Of a stretch of 64,000 bases of DNA, positions 15,369-24,813 are shown piece by piece. The DNA comes from Brevibacillus fortis (GTDB lineage: Bacteria > Bacillota > Bacilli > Brevibacillales > Brevibacillaceae). The stretch spans positions 248,001 to 312,000 of the forward strand of contig NZ_PXZM01000003.1 of the NCBI RefSeq assembly GCF_003013395.1, in the 5' to 3' direction. The translations under genes were made by a program, and so were the position numbers. Each line of letters opens with the position of its first letter. Within the stretch, counting starts at the first letter, position 1. Below the pieces are notes generated by a model. The model had not been told where the DNA came from, did not search any database, and saw only the letters and a list, made by a program, of their open reading frames with translations.

Positions 15369-17168
15369 TTAAAACAGTCGTTCCAGCTCGTCAACCAGAC
15401 TGCCGACGTATGCGACAGCCTCGCGGATTGGCTGCGGATCTGACATATCCACTCCTGCTTTTTTCATCAGTTCCAGCGGCGTCAGTGTCCCGCCGGCTTT
15501 GAGCACCTCGATCCAACGATCAACGGCAGGTTGCCCTTCTTGCTTGATGCTCGCTGCCATTGCTGTAGAAGCGGTCAAACCGGCAGCGTATGTGTACGGA
15601 TACAGCCCCATGTAATAGTGCGGCTGGCGCATCCATGTAAGACTCGCTGCAGCGTCCAGATCAACTGCATCACCCCAGAAGTCTGCGAGCACTTGCCCTT
15701 TCCATTCTGAGAGCTGTTTGGCAGTCAATGGTACGTCTTTTTGCGCTGCTTCGTACACTTTACGTTGCATTCTCGCTTCTAGCAGATGCGTGACAAAGTT
15801 GTGATAGTACGTATTCATCAATTGCAAAATGACCCAACGCTTCAGACGAGGATCGTCGGATTGATCCACGATGTGCTGCGCGAGCAAAAGCTCGTTGAGT
15901 GTGGAAGGCGCTTCGATAAAGTACAGCGATGGACGAGAGTTCGTAAAGCTTTGCTCCCTTGTCGCCAGCATAAAATGTCCGCAATGCCCCAGCTCATGTG
16001 CCAGCGTAAATGCACTGCGCATATTTCCCGACCACGTAATGAGAATGTAAGAATGCTTGCTGTATGTTGTTGAGCAGAAAGCACCTGTCGATTTGCCCAC
16101 ATTGTCTACGTAGTCGATCCAGCGTTCATTCAGTGCTTTTTCCATAATGGCTGTATATTCTGGTCCCATCACTTGCAAGGAAGCGAGTATCTTTTGCCCA
16201 GCTTCTTCAATCGTAATTGGCGGGCTGAAATCAGGATCAAGCGGCGCCTTCAAATCACAAAAGGCCAATTTCTCAAGGCCGAGCTCTTTTGCTTTGAGCT
16301 TCGCATAGCGACGCATGTGCGGTGCGAGTTCATTTCCGATGATATCCAGGATGTTGTGGTACATATCCAGTGTAACTTGCTGTGGCTTCAGCAGCATATC
16401 CGTTACGGTTTCATAGCCACGCAGACGAGACATGACTGTTTGTTTTTTCACCTCTGTTGCGTATACCGCAGCGAAGGAGTTTTGGTAAGAAGCGAGTGTC
16501 TTCGAGAAAGATTCGTACGAAGCACGGCGCAGCGTCGTATCGGACGACATTTCATAATCGGTCTCAAACAGCGCGAAGGATACTGGACGCTCATTTCCTG
16601 CGCCATCATTGACGGGTGCAAATGACATGTCTGACAGCTTTCCGCGCGCGTAAATGTTGTATGGTGCAGAGAAAACCTCGCCCATCGCAGCAAACGCTTC
16701 TTCCGTCTCAGCCGACAGACGATACGGCTTTGTTTCCAGTAAATCATTCAGGCTTTTGCGGAATACTTCGAGTCCTGGTTCTTCTTCCAAGAAGCTCTCG
16801 ATTTTCCCTTCAGGCAGAGCCAAAATCTCGGATGGTATAAAAGAAAGTGCAGCGTTCAGCTGGGACACGACATCCCCTACCCGTGCTGAGTTTGCTTGGT
16901 TTTGTGGATTCGTTCCGTCTTCAGACGATCGCAGTCTAGCGTACGTCGCTACGATATTCGCCCGAACATTGATCGCCTCGTTTGCCTCCAAACATGCCAA
17001 CAACGTCTCTCCACTCGTATGCAGCTGACCTTTAAATGCAGTGACGACAGGCAGATGATGTACAATTTCTGTTAATTCTTGCTCCCACGCTTCCTGACTC
17101 TCAAACAGATCGTTCAGGTTCCACGTATTCTCGACAGCGACTTGATCACGTGTCTGTCTTGTCTTCAC
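15369..17168 (-). CDS. pepF: Oligoendopeptidase F (M3 family)
   Basis: Cytoplasmic zinc metallopeptidase, 599 residues, the normal PepF length, that cuts short peptides. The zinc motif is HELGH in TLAHELGHCGH, with the downstream Glu ligand expected in FIEAPSTLNE. The start is set at the GTG at 17168, where GGAGG sits 8 bases upstream; the open frame runs on to 17264 without a ribosome site. It likely finishes peptides taken up by importers such as the one at the left edge. A CodY-like sequence lies upstream at 17235-17249. Confidence 0.93.
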   Translation of the reverse strand: MKTRQTRDQVAVENTWNLNDLFESQEAWEQELTEIVHHLPVVTAFKGQLHTSGETLLACLEANEAINVRANIVATYARLRSSEDGTNPQNQANSARVGDVVSQLNAALSFIPSEILALPEGKIESFLEEEPGLEVFRKSLNDLLETKPYRLSAETEEAFAAMGEVFSAPYNIYARGKLSDMSFAPVNDGAGNERPVSFALFETDYEMSSDTTLRRASYESFSKTLASYQNSFAAVYATEVKKQTVMSRLRGYETVTDMLLKPQQVTLDMYHNILDIIGNELAPHMRRYAKLKAKELGLEKLAFCDLKAPLDPDFSPPITIEEAGQKILASLQVMGPEYTAIMEKALNERWIDYVDNVGKSTGAFCSTTYSKHSYILITWSGNMRSAFTLAHELGHCGHFMLATREQSFTNSRPSLYFIEAPSTLNELLLAQHIVDQSDDPRLKRWVILQLMNTYYHNFVTHLLEARMQRKVYEAAQKDVPLTAKQLSEWKGQVLADFWGDAVDLDAAASLTWMRQPHYYMGLYPYTYAAGLTASTAMAASIKQEGQPAVDRWIEVLKAGGTLTPLELMKKAGVDMSDPQPIREAVAYVGSLVDELERLF

Positions 17169-17234
17169 TCTGACTGCCTCCTTTAATTCTGCCAATAAAA
17201 TATTTTTTATGTAATAAAATTGCCTTTTCATTTG

Positions 17235-17249
17235 AATTTTCCTACAATT
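17235..17249. promoter_or_regulatory. CodY-like sequence upstream of pepF
   Basis: AATTTTCCTACAATT matches the CodY consensus at 12 of 15 positions. The region is AT-rich, so a chance match is quite possible. Confidence 0.3.
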
Positions 17250-17414
17250 AACCAAAATAAACAAGTGGATAACTTGCTCGAAATAGGCCGTAATCTGTCT
17301 TTTTCTGCGCTTTCCTAGGAAATTCTTTCAAATCATAAGCAGGTGTTTTCGGAGGGGAAGGTAAAATAGATAGAGTGCAAGTAAGCCTTTTGTTCTTAAA
17401 AGGAGGAATGAACC

Positions 17415-18641
17415 ATGTCTTTTGAAACCTTGTTTGACCGCTACGCTGATCTCGCTGTAAAAGTCGGCGTGAATGTACAGCCTATGCAAACGTTAGTCGT
17501 AACAGCTCCAATATCTACTGCTCCTTTTGTGAGAAAGGTAGCCAAAAAAGCGTACGAAGCAGGTGCCAAGCACGTACATATTGAATGGACCGACGATGAA
17601 CTCACACGGATGAAATATGATTTGGCTCCTGAGGAAGCGTTTCGTGAATACCCGCAATGGAAGGTACAGGGATTAGAGGAAATGGCGGAAAATGGCGCGG
17701 CGTTTCTCTACATTTCTGCAGCGAATCCCGATTTGCTGAAAGGGGTAAATCTAGACCGCATTTCTACTGCCAACAAAACAGCAGGACAAGCTCTTCATAA
17801 ATTCCGCAGCTATACCATGTCCGATAAAGTGAGCTGGTGCGTGCTTGCTGTTCCATCACCTGCATGGGCTGCTATGGTCTTCCCGCATTTGCCACAAGAG
17901 GAACAGGAACCAGCCCTGTGGGATGCGATCTTCCGCGCAACTCGCGCAGATATGGATGACCCTGTCCAAGCTTGGCATGACCATCACGCGACACTGAACA
18001 GCAAGGTGGATCAGCTCAATGCCAAACAATATCGCTATCTGCATTACGAAGCTCCCGGCACCAATTTGACGATTGAGCTGCCTGCCAATCACATATGGAT
18101 TGGTGGCGGTAGCGTAAATAAAGACGGTGCCTCCTTCATGGCTAACATGCCGACAGAAGAAGTCTTTACCGCGCCGTTAAAAGAAGGGGTAAACGGAACC
18201 GTTCGCAGCACCAAGCCTTTGAGCTATCATGGGAATTTGATCGAGAACTTTACCCTGACATTTGAAAAGGGAAGAATTGTCTCGGCAACGGCTGAAAAGG
18301 GAGAAGAGTCCCTGAAGCAATTAATTGAAACAGATGAAGGCTCACATTATTTAGGGGAAGTTGCCTTGGTTCCTCACCTGTCCCCCATTTCGCAATCAAA
18401 TATCATTTTCTATAACACGCTCTTTGATGAGAATGCTTCCAACCACTTGGCGATTGGGAACGCTTATAGCGTGAATATTGAAGGTGGCGCTGACATGACC
18501 AATGAGGAACTGGCTAGCCGCGGTATCAATATCAGCCTCACTCACGTCGATTTCATGATCGGCTCAGCTGAGATGAATATTGATGGCGAAACAGCTGACG
18601 GCAAGCGCGAACCACTTTTCCGCAACGGAAATTGGGCTTGA
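17415..18641 (+). CDS. Aminopeptidase, M29 family (AmpS/PepS type)
   Basis: Metal-dependent aminopeptidase of 408 residues, matching the AmpS/AmpT/PepS family. Metal-site elements visible are the conserved Glu and His in TFEKGRIVSATAEKGEE and GEVALVPHLSPIS, NHLAIGNAYSVNIEGG, and THVDFMIGSAEMNIDG near the C-terminus. The ribosome site AAAAGGAGG precedes the ATG. It is divergent from pepF across about 245 bases; both finish peptide breakdown in the cytoplasm. A strong terminator follows at 18667. Confidence 0.93.
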   Translation: MSFETLFDRYADLAVKVGVNVQPMQTLVVTAPISTAPFVRKVAKKAYEAGAKHVHIEWTDDELTRMKYDLAPEEAFREYPQWKVQGLEEMAENGAAFLYISAANPDLLKGVNLDRISTANKTAGQALHKFRSYTMSDKVSWCVLAVPSPAWAAMVFPHLPQEEQEPALWDAIFRATRADMDDPVQAWHDHHATLNSKVDQLNAKQYRYLHYEAPGTNLTIELPANHIWIGGGSVNKDGASFMANMPTEEVFTAPLKEGVNGTVRSTKPLSYHGNLIENFTLTFEKGRIVSATAEKGEESLKQLIETDEGSHYLGEVALVPHLSPISQSNIIFYNTLFDENASNHLAIGNAYSVNIEGGADMTNEELASRGINISLTHVDFMIGSAEMNIDGETADGKREPLFRNGNWA

Positions 18642-18666
18642 ATCTAACTTGAAAGAGACATAGCGA

Positions 18667-18711
18667 GAGGCTGGATTTAATCATCATCATGACAAATCCA
18701 GCCTCGTTTTT
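18667..18711 (+). terminator. Terminator of the M29 aminopeptidase
   Basis: GAGGCTGGATTT pairs with AAATCCAGCCTC over a 15-base loop and is followed by GTTTTTG. Confidence 0.9.
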
Positions 18712-18745
18712 GTTCCCTGCTGCATGGACTTCTCGCAGAGCACTT

Positions 18746-19360
18746 TCATGAAGGTGAAATAATCGGATACAAGTGTCCCTGCATGGCAAAGGACGCTTTC
18801 CCCGTTTCCTCGGAAACAACGACGATCAGTGCATCGCTTTTTTCACTCAAGCCCAAAGCAGCACGATGTCTGGTTCCCAGCTTTTTTTCCCCGACCACAA
18901 CCTGTGATAATGGCAGGACATTGGCCGCAGAAATGATATGATTATCCCGAATCAGGACTGCCCCATCATGCAAAGGACTGCCTGGATAAAAGATCGACTC
19001 CAGCAAGGAATGGCTCATCGTCGCCCCAATCGGTATGCCTGCTTGCAGCAGTAACTCAAGCGGGTCCTCGCGCTCAACGACAATCAATGCGCCTTGACGC
19101 CTTTTTGACAAGTGCTGCACTGCCATGGACAAATCCAGATATTTTTCCGTATAGGGTGAGAGGTAGCATTGCAAATAAAACGAGGCTGCTACTGTTTCGA
19201 GTCGGCTAAACTTGGTGCGTATATGATCAAACGTCCCGAGCAGGCAATCGTTTTCGCTTTTTAATGCATGGATGCTCTCATCTAACGTAACGGATATTCC
19301 CCTCAGCTCTTGCAGTAATTCAGCCTTCAGCGATGACGTATCACAGTTAACTTCCACCAT
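18746..19360 (-). CDS. cdaS: Diadenylate cyclase, CdaS type (sporulation-linked)
   Basis: Makes c-di-AMP from two ATP. At 204 residues it is a soluble DAC protein: about 60 residues of helices at the N-terminus, then a DisA_N domain with the catalytic motifs LHDGAVLIRD and GTRHRAALGLSE. The helical N-terminus without membrane segments matches CdaS, where two helices hold the enzyme in an inhibited hexamer; CdaA would start with three membrane helices, and DisA would be longer with DNA-binding parts. GAGGGG lies 5 bases before the ATG. CdaS acts in spores of Bacillus, so forespore expression is likely but not visible here. Confidence 0.88.
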   Translation of the reverse strand: MVEVNCDTSSLKAELLQELRGISVTLDESIHALKSENDCLLGTFDHIRTKFSRLETVAASFYLQCYLSPYTEKYLDLSMAVQHLSKRRQGALIVVEREDPLELLLQAGIPIGATMSHSLLESIFYPGSPLHDGAVLIRDNHIISAANVLPLSQVVVGEKKLGTRHRAALGLSEKSDALIVVVSEETGKASFAMQGHLYPIISPS

Positions 19361-19721
19361 ATGAACCCCTCAATTTCGATTTCTCTTCACGCTTCGTTCT
19401 TTGTTTGATTGTTCCCCTCCCCATAGGAAACCATTCGATTTCTTAGATGATAATTCCAATTCAAACCGGACATAGTAAAACACAAATGATCAACAGCTTA
19501 CGGAGCGAAACCGACATGTTAACGGAAAGGAATGAGTTTCTTTACATCGTACGAGACTCGAATGCTTTTAAACATTACCCCCTGCTGGACGAGGAAAGTC
19601 CTTTTGTCATTTGCTGTCCAATCCGACTGAAGGATCGCGAACTGACAACGATACGGAAAACGAGTTTAGTGTCGTTGGACCAAAGGTAGGCTTTGTTGAA
19701 AACAAAAAGCCCGATAGATGT
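19361..19721. other. Intergenic region, cdaS promoter side to pxpA terminator
   Basis: About 360 bases with no convincing gene. A plus-strand frame at 19447-19689 could start at ATG 19516 with GGAG upstream (57 residues), but resembles no family. The right end holds the pxpA terminator. Confidence 0.5.
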
Positions 19722-19730
19722 CTATCGAGC
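19703..19730 (-). terminator. Terminator of the pcp-pxp operon
   Basis: On the minus strand CTCGATAGA and TCTATCGGG form a tight stem, followed by CTTTTTG. The pxpA stop codon lies inside the stem. Confidence 0.75.
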
Positions 19731-20486
19731 AAATCGTGCTGCTATTGTAATGCCGGCTTCCAACAAAGCTGTCCGGATGCTCTGTGCGAATTCCAACGCA
19801 TGGGCACCGTCGCCATGAATACAAATCGAATCAGCCTGAATCGGGATATCCACGCCTTGCTGGGTCAGGACGAGTCCTTCCCTCACCATACGAATGACTT
19901 GCTGGAGGGACTGCTGTTGATCCGTAATGATCGCATCCGGCTGACTGCGTGGTGTCAGCGTACCATCCTGCTGGTACGTACGGTCTGCAAACACTTCGTG
20001 CGCCGTCGCAAGACCGATTTTTTCCCCTGCACGCGTCAACTCGCTTCCCGCCAAGCCATATAAAACCAGCTCCCGATTCACTTTGTAGATGGCCATCGCG
20101 ATCGATTCAGCCAGAGCGGGTCTTGTGGCAGCCATATTGTACAAGGCGCCGTGTGGCTTCACATGATGCATGATGCCCCCTTCTGCCCGTACAAACGCTT
20201 GTAGGGCTCCGATTTGATACACAACTAGATCGTATGCATCTTCAGGGGAAATCTCTATGTTGCGGCGTCCAAAGCCGACCAAATCAGCGAATCCAGGATG
20301 GGCACCAATGGCCACACCTGCCTCCAGCGCCATTTTCACCGTTTTTCTCATCGTTCCCGGGTCTCCTGCATGGAAACCACAAGCTACATTTACCGAGCTG
20401 ACATAGCGAAGGATGGCTTGATCATTCCCAATTCGGTAAGCGCCAAAGCTCTCTCCCATATCACAGTTTAAATCTACACTCTTCAT
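19722..20486 (-). CDS. pxpA: 5-oxoprolinase subunit A (LamB/YcsF family)
   Basis: One of three subunits of prokaryotic 5-oxoprolinase, which uses ATP to open pyroglutamate to glutamate. 254 residues, the family norm. The family start [14 protein letters not shown] and the metal-site-like [12 protein letters not shown] and [10 protein letters not shown] are intact. GGAGG precedes the ATG. It is the last gene of the IclR-pcp-pxpB-pxpC-pxpA operon, 3 bases after pxpC. Confidence 0.94.
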   Translation of the reverse strand: MKSVDLNCDMGESFGAYRIGNDQAILRYVSSVNVACGFHAGDPGTMRKTVKMALEAGVAIGAHPGFADLVGFGRRNIEISPEDAYDLVVYQIGALQAFVRAEGGIMHHVKPHGALYNMAATRPALAESIAMAIYKVNRELVLYGLAGSELTRAGEKIGLATAHEVFADRTYQQDGTLTPRSQPDAIITDQQQSLQQVIRMVREGLVLTQQGVDIPIQADSICIHGDGAHALEFAQSIRTALLEAGITIAARFAR

Positions 20487-20489
20487 TTT

Positions 20490-21497
20490 TTACCTCCACC
20501 CCACAGTCAGTTCCATCCCCAACTTGATCTCATTCATGGTCCGTTCGCGTTCGTGCAGCGCCCGTTGCGCATCATGAAGAGAAATCTCTTGAAAACGTAT
20601 GGTTTCTCCCGGTCGCAATTGAGCGATGATTGGCAAATCCACAGTCGCCACATAACCGATCTTGGGATATCCGCCGATTGTTTGTCTGTCTGCCATCAGG
20701 ATAATCGGCTGACCGGCTGGGGGAACCTGAATCGTTCCCATCGTAACAGCAGCAGAAATCAACTCCAGTGAAGACGTGAGAGCAAGAGTAGGTCCCGTCA
20801 AGCGATACCCCATCCTGTCTGATTGGGGAGATACTTGAAATGCCTGTTCGAAAAAGCTTTGACGGCTTTCTGCTGTGAAATCATCGAACTGATCCCCGCG
20901 AATAACCCGAACTCCCCTTTCCTGACTATGTGCAAAATAACTGGAAGGAATAAACCAATCCGTATAAGAAAAAGCATGATCTCTGGCTTTTTGTTCCAAC
21001 TGCTTTGCGAGATACGAACTGAATGGACTCTGCGGGTTGTGACCGAGTCTATCACCTGCTTGCAGCATTCTTCCCGCCAATCCCCCAAATCCCGCGCGCA
21101 GGTTCGTGCTGCGGCTCCCCATCACGATTGGCACATCCCATCCACCAGCAACGGAGAGATAAGCACGACACCCTTGTTTCGCATGGCTGAACTGCAAAAT
21201 GCTTCCTCTTCTTACCCAGACAGCTCGATTGGACTTGACTAGTTTCTTGTTAATGGTCGGACTGAAATCGCCACCACAGATCGCAATCAGCATGTCCTTT
21301 TGAAACAAGAGTGTCGGTCCCTTTATCGTCAACTCTAGTACGGCAGCATCTCGTTGATTGCCTACGAGCATATTGGCTATCTGTACGGCTGGTGTGTCCA
21401 TCGCGCCACCGACATTGACGCCGTGCTGTTGATACCCGTATCTGCCCATATCTTGCACGGTTGTACATAGCCCTGGGGATACAACCTCTATGCTCAT
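20490..21497 (-). CDS. pxpC: 5-oxoprolinase subunit C (KipA family)
   Basis: Biotin-dependent-carboxylase-like subunit of 5-oxoprolinase (335 residues). The family features SPGLCTTVQDMGRYGYQQHG, GGAMD and RVIRGDQFDDF are clear. In B. subtilis the homologue is KipA, which antagonises KipI. The ATG at 21497 overlaps the end of pxpB by 4 bases, so the two are translationally coupled and probably made in equal amounts for a PxpBC complex. Confidence 0.93.
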   Translation of the reverse strand: MSIEVVSPGLCTTVQDMGRYGYQQHGVNVGGAMDTPAVQIANMLVGNQRDAAVLELTIKGPTLLFQKDMLIAICGGDFSPTINKKLVKSNRAVWVRRGSILQFSHAKQGCRAYLSVAGGWDVPIVMGSRSTNLRAGFGGLAGRMLQAGDRLGHNPQSPFSSYLAKQLEQKARDHAFSYTDWFIPSSYFAHSQERGVRVIRGDQFDDFTAESRQSFFEQAFQVSPQSDRMGYRLTGPTLALTSSLELISAAVTMGTIQVPPAGQPIILMADRQTIGGYPKIGYVATVDLPIIAQLRPGETIRFQEISLHDAQRALHERERTMNEIKLGMELTVGWR

Positions 21498-22216
21498 GGA
21501 AACACCTTCTTCCCAACCTCATACTCATACTCCTGCTCGGAGATAGGACGAAAACAAACTTTGTCTCCGGCACGCAAAAGACTTGGCTGACTTTCGTTTG
21601 GTTGGAATAGACTGAGCGGTGTTCTCCCGATAATTTGCCATCCACCCGGAGTCTCGATTGAGTATATACCCGTTTGCGAGCCGCCAATTCCTACACTGCC
21701 TTTTGGAATCGACAGGCGAGGCGAGGAGCGGCGTGGGGTCGCCAATCGTTCGTCCATTCCTCCGAGATAAGGAAAACCGGGAGCAAATCCAATCATGTAG
21801 ACCAAATAGCCTGCAGATGAATGAATCGCAATGACTTCCTCCCTTGTGAGACTGTTCTGTTGCGCAACGATGTCCAAATCCGGTCCAAGGCTTCCACCAT
21901 AGCAAACCGGAATCTCAACCAGCCTAGGCTGTGCCTTGCGTGTGACAGTGAGCTCTTGGAACATTTGGTCAAGGATTGCGAGGACGCTCTCGTAAGGCAT
22001 AAGCTCGTGGAGAGACTGCTGTGCGAGAATGATCGGATCATAATAGACCGCAACGGTGGTAAAACCAGGGACGATCTCCATCATTCCCGGAAAAGGATTC
22101 TCCTGAAGATAATCCGTGAACATAACGACAATCTCGTGTGTCCTTTGAACAATCACATCCCCTAGCTTGACAATGACACCCGAATCGCCAAGTGGAGAGA
22201 ATTCATAGTTCTTCAT
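21494..22216 (-). CDS. pxpB: 5-oxoprolinase subunit B (KipI family)
   Basis: Second subunit of the 5-oxoprolinase (240 residues), homologous to KipI, the B. subtilis inhibitor of sporulation kinase KinA. It carries IGFAPGFPYLGGMDERLATPR and GSVGIGGSQTGIYSIETPGGW. The start is taken as ATG 22216, where GAGGGG stands 6 bases upstream; the frame stays open to 22252 inside the end of pcp, but without a ribosome site. Its place beside pcp argues that its main job is pyroglutamate metabolism. Confidence 0.92.
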   Translation of the reverse strand: MKNYEFSPLGDSGVIVKLGDVIVQRTHEIVVMFTDYLQENPFPGMMEIVPGFTTVAVYYDPIILAQQSLHELMPYESVLAILDQMFQELTVTRKAQPRLVEIPVCYGGSLGPDLDIVAQQNSLTREEVIAIHSSAGYLVYMIGFAPGFPYLGGMDERLATPRRSSPRLSIPKGSVGIGGSQTGIYSIETPGGWQIIGRTPLSLFQPNESQPSLLRAGDKVCFRPISEQEYEYEVGKKVFP

Positions 22217-22232
22217 TCGTTTCCCCTCTTGA

Positions 22233-22880
22233 TCAGCTGATTTGTCCACCACTCACAACAATATCCTGATCATGCGAAATCGTTGCCTCTATTGCGATTT
22301 GCAACCCTTTCACAATCGTTTCCAGTGCCATGCTTGGCTGTCCTGCCTGCCTTGCTGCCTGCTCGGGCAAATATGGAATATGGATGAATCCCCCACGTGT
22401 TGATGGGTGATGTTCGGCTAGATGGTGCATCAATCCATAAAACAGATGATTGCACACATATGTTCCGGCCGTTTGTGAAACGGACGCAGGTACTCCTTGC
22501 TTTCTCAATTCTTGGACGATGGCCTTGATAGGCAAGGTAGACCAGTACGCTACAGCTCCATTTTCCCGAATCGGTGTATCAATCGGTTGATTTCCTTCAT
22601 TGTCTGGAATACGAGCATCGTTCACATTAATGGCGACGCGCTCCACTGCAATATCGACACGTCCACCTGCTTGTCCGATACAAAGCACGATGTCCGGCTT
22701 GGTTTCCTCAATCGCTGCATAAAGCTGGTCGATCGACTTATCAAAAACAGTAGGAATTTGACGCAGCTCCACTTGATAATGCGCAGACTCGATCTTTCCT
22801 AGCTCTTTTACCGATTCCCATGCTGGATTGACGGACTCACCGCCAAACGGATCAAACCCTGTTACCAAAATCGTCTTCAT
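22233..22880 (-). CDS. pcp: Pyroglutamyl-peptidase I
   Basis: Cysteine peptidase (215 residues) that removes N-terminal pyroglutamate from peptides. The opening [17 protein letters not shown] is diagnostic; the active cysteine is in [18 protein letters not shown], the His in [13 protein letters not shown], and the Glu in the helix around [15 protein letters not shown]. It has its own GGGGG ribosome site and lies 12 bases after the IclR stop. The pyroglutamate it releases is the substrate of PxpABC encoded just downstream. Confidence 0.95.
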   Translation of the reverse strand: MKTILVTGFDPFGGESVNPAWESVKELGKIESAHYQVELRQIPTVFDKSIDQLYAAIEETKPDIVLCIGQAGGRVDIAVERVAINVNDARIPDNEGNQPIDTPIRENGAVAYWSTLPIKAIVQELRKQGVPASVSQTAGTYVCNHLFYGLMHHLAEHHPSTRGGFIHIPYLPEQAARQAGQPSMALETIVKGLQIAIEATISHDQDIVVSGGQIS

Positions 22881-22892
22881 GTCGTACTCCCC

Positions 22893-23675
22893 CTATTTGC
22901 CTGTGATTGATTCCGTATATCCCAGCTGGCTCATGATGCTTTTCGCAGCTGCTTTTGTCTCCTGGACCAAATGTCCCAAACGCTCCTCCGTAAAACGCGA
23001 TGTGGCCCCAGCTAAGCTCAAGCCAGCAATCACTTGTCCTGTAAAATCACGAATGGGGACTGCCAAGGCTGCAGAATCCGGCTCCAGTTCACCGTAGCTC
23101 ACGGTGTAACCACTCTTACGCGCATCGTGTATCCATTTCCACAACAGTTGCTCATCCGTATTCGTATCAGGAGCGATTTTTTTCCATTCAACCCGATTCA
23201 GAAAAGCGGTAATTTCGTCATCTGGCATGAACGATAACAAAATGCGCGGGCACGCTCCGGCATACAGCGGCGCCCTTCGCCCTACCTGGGTGTATATCCG
23301 CACGTACCCACGTGTATCTACTTTTTCAATGTAAACTCCTTCATCTTGATCGCGAATAATCAAATTGACGGCTTCCTCGACGCTATCACGTAATTGCAGC
23401 ATGTACGGAAGCGCAATTTTTCTGATCTCCAATCGCTGTGCCACGATGTTTCCAAACTCGAGTAGCTTCAAGCCCAGTTGGTACTTGGGCGGTTGATGGT
23501 TCGTGGTTTTGGAGACGAAACCACGCATTTCAAGGGTTTGGATGATCCGAAATACCGTGCTTTTCGGCATCTGTGACAATTCCACGAGTTCCGCCAGACT
23601 CAATTCACTGTTGCCGATGAAGTACTCTAAGAACTCCAGTGTTTTCAACACACTTCGGTTTGCTGTTTTTTCCAT
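22893..23675 (-). CDS. IclR-family transcriptional regulator (KipR-like)
   Basis: DNA-binding regulator of 260 residues: an N-terminal winged helix (LAELVELSQMPKSTVFRIIQ, residues about 25-45) and a C-terminal effector domain with YAGACPRILLSF and the family signature VPIRDFTGQVIAGLSLAG. It is the first gene of the operon with pcp and pxpBCA. In B. subtilis the kip operon also encodes an IclR regulator, KipR, a repressor of that operon. A perfect inverted repeat lies 23 bases before its ATG, so autoregulation is likely. The ligand may be pyroglutamate; that is inference. Confidence 0.92.
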   Translation of the reverse strand: MEKTANRSVLKTLEFLEYFIGNSELSLAELVELSQMPKSTVFRIIQTLEMRGFVSKTTNHQPPKYQLGLKLLEFGNIVAQRLEIRKIALPYMLQLRDSVEEAVNLIIRDQDEGVYIEKVDTRGYVRIYTQVGRRAPLYAGACPRILLSFMPDDEITAFLNRVEWKKIAPDTNTDEQLLWKWIHDARKSGYTVSYGELEPDSAALAVPIRDFTGQVIAGLSLAGATSRFTEERLGHLVQETKAAAKSIMSQLGYTESITGK

Positions 23676-23697
23676 TTTTCATCACCACTTTATCGTC

Positions 23698-23728
23698 CCA
23701 AAATACGGAATGACATTTTGTATTTTGG
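23698..23728. promoter_or_regulatory. Candidate IclR operator (inverted repeat)
   Basis: CCAAAATAC and GTATTTTGG form a perfect 9-base inverted repeat with a 13-base spacer, immediately upstream of the IclR gene and so of the whole pyroglutamate operon. The symmetry is seen; the binding is inferred. Confidence 0.55.
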
Positions 23729-23828
23729 TATAAGTTAATCGTAAAATAATTCTGTCATCATGGTCAATACATTTTTTAACCCCCTTCTCGCCGTTCAACC
23801 TACAGGAAAAGGGGGCCCAACTCGTTGG

Positions 23829-24713
23829 CTAATGAATATTCTTTTTCTTAAACCGCCCACCAGAAACATCGTGAATATGACCGATTGCCAAAAATGCTGA
23901 GGCGTCGATTTCCTCCACGATGGATTTCAGCTTTGCTTCTTCCAGCCGAGTAATGACACAGAAGATGACTTTTTTGACGTCTCCGGAGTAGCCACCTTCC
24001 CCATTCAAATAGGTAATTCCCCGCCCCAATCTCGCCGTTAACGCATCACCAATTTCTCCTGGATAATCACTGATAATCCATACTGATCTAGATTGCTCGA
24101 GTCCGACCATGGTGATATCAATCATTTTATAAGCGATGTAGTAAGCAATTAACGAGTACATGGCCCGGTCCCACCCAAAAATAAAGCCAGCACTGCCTAA
24201 AATAAAGATGTTAAAAAACATGACCATTTCGCCGACCGAAAACGGACTTTTCCTCGTCATCAGGATCGCTACAATCTCCGTTCCATCCAAGGAGCCGCCC
24301 GCGCGAATGACGAGACCGACACCGATTCCGATGATGATTCCCCCAAAAACAGCAGAGAGGAGCAAATCGTCCGTCAAGCTAGGAACATGATGGAGGTAGC
24401 TCGTCCCTAACGACATCACGACGACTCCGAACAGCGTAGAAACCGCAAATGTCTTGCCAATTTGCTTGTAGCCAATAAGTAAAAAGGGCAGGTTCAGCAG
24501 GAATAAAAATAATCCAAGTGGGCCTCCTGTCAGCTTTGAGGCCATAATAGATACACCGGTTACACCACCGTCAATGATGTTGTTTGGAACCAGAAATATT
24601 TCCAGTCCGACTGCTACCAACAAAGCTCCAATGATGATTCCGAGAGCTCTCAGTACGATCCTTCTTTTTTTCGTCCGCTTATGAGTGATCGGTGCAACTG
24701 CTTTTGCATCCAT
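23829..24713 (-). CDS. YitT family membrane protein (DUF161 + DUF2179)
   Basis: Membrane protein of about 294 residues with five or six hydrophobic helices, including LRALGIIIGALLVAVGLEIF and NNIIDGGVTGVSIMASKL, and a soluble C-terminal DUF2179 domain with VIFCVITRLEEAKLKSIVEE. This is the YitT/YqfU/YpjC layout; function is not established. The start at 24713 is chosen for AAGGA 8 bases upstream; the frame continues to 24845 inside the neighbouring gene's end without support. No clear terminator follows. Confidence 0.88.
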   Translation of the reverse strand: MDAKAVAPITHKRTKKRRIVLRALGIIIGALLVAVGLEIFLVPNNIIDGGVTGVSIMASKLTGGPLGLFLFLLNLPFLLIGYKQIGKTFAVSTLFGVVVMSLGTSYLHHVPSLTDDLLLSAVFGGIIIGIGVGLVIRAGGSLDGTEIVAILMTRKSPFSVGEMVMFFNIFILGSAGFIFGWDRAMYSLIAYYIAYKMIDITMVGLEQSRSVWIISDYPGEIGDALTARLGRGITYLNGEGGYSGDVKKVIFCVITRLEEAKLKSIVEEIDASAFLAIGHIHDVSGGRFKKKNIH

Positions 24714-24813
24714 TTTGATCATCCTTAGCCGTTTTTTTCTTACCACCTCATCTTTCCCTGGTAGCAAAAAAATAGCCAGCCAGGATTTCTCCCAGCCGAC
24801 TTTTGAACATCGA

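Noticed and set aside
19447..19689. Plus frame of 80 codons between cdaS and pxpA
   Set aside because: No ribosome site at the first start, only a weak one at 19516, and no family likeness; kept only as a remark.
23781..23817. Possible terminator CCCCCTT..AAGGGGG after the YitT gene region
   Set aside because: The stem lies upstream of the IclR gene and beyond the YitT stop, but neither strand has a T-run after it; left out as a terminator.
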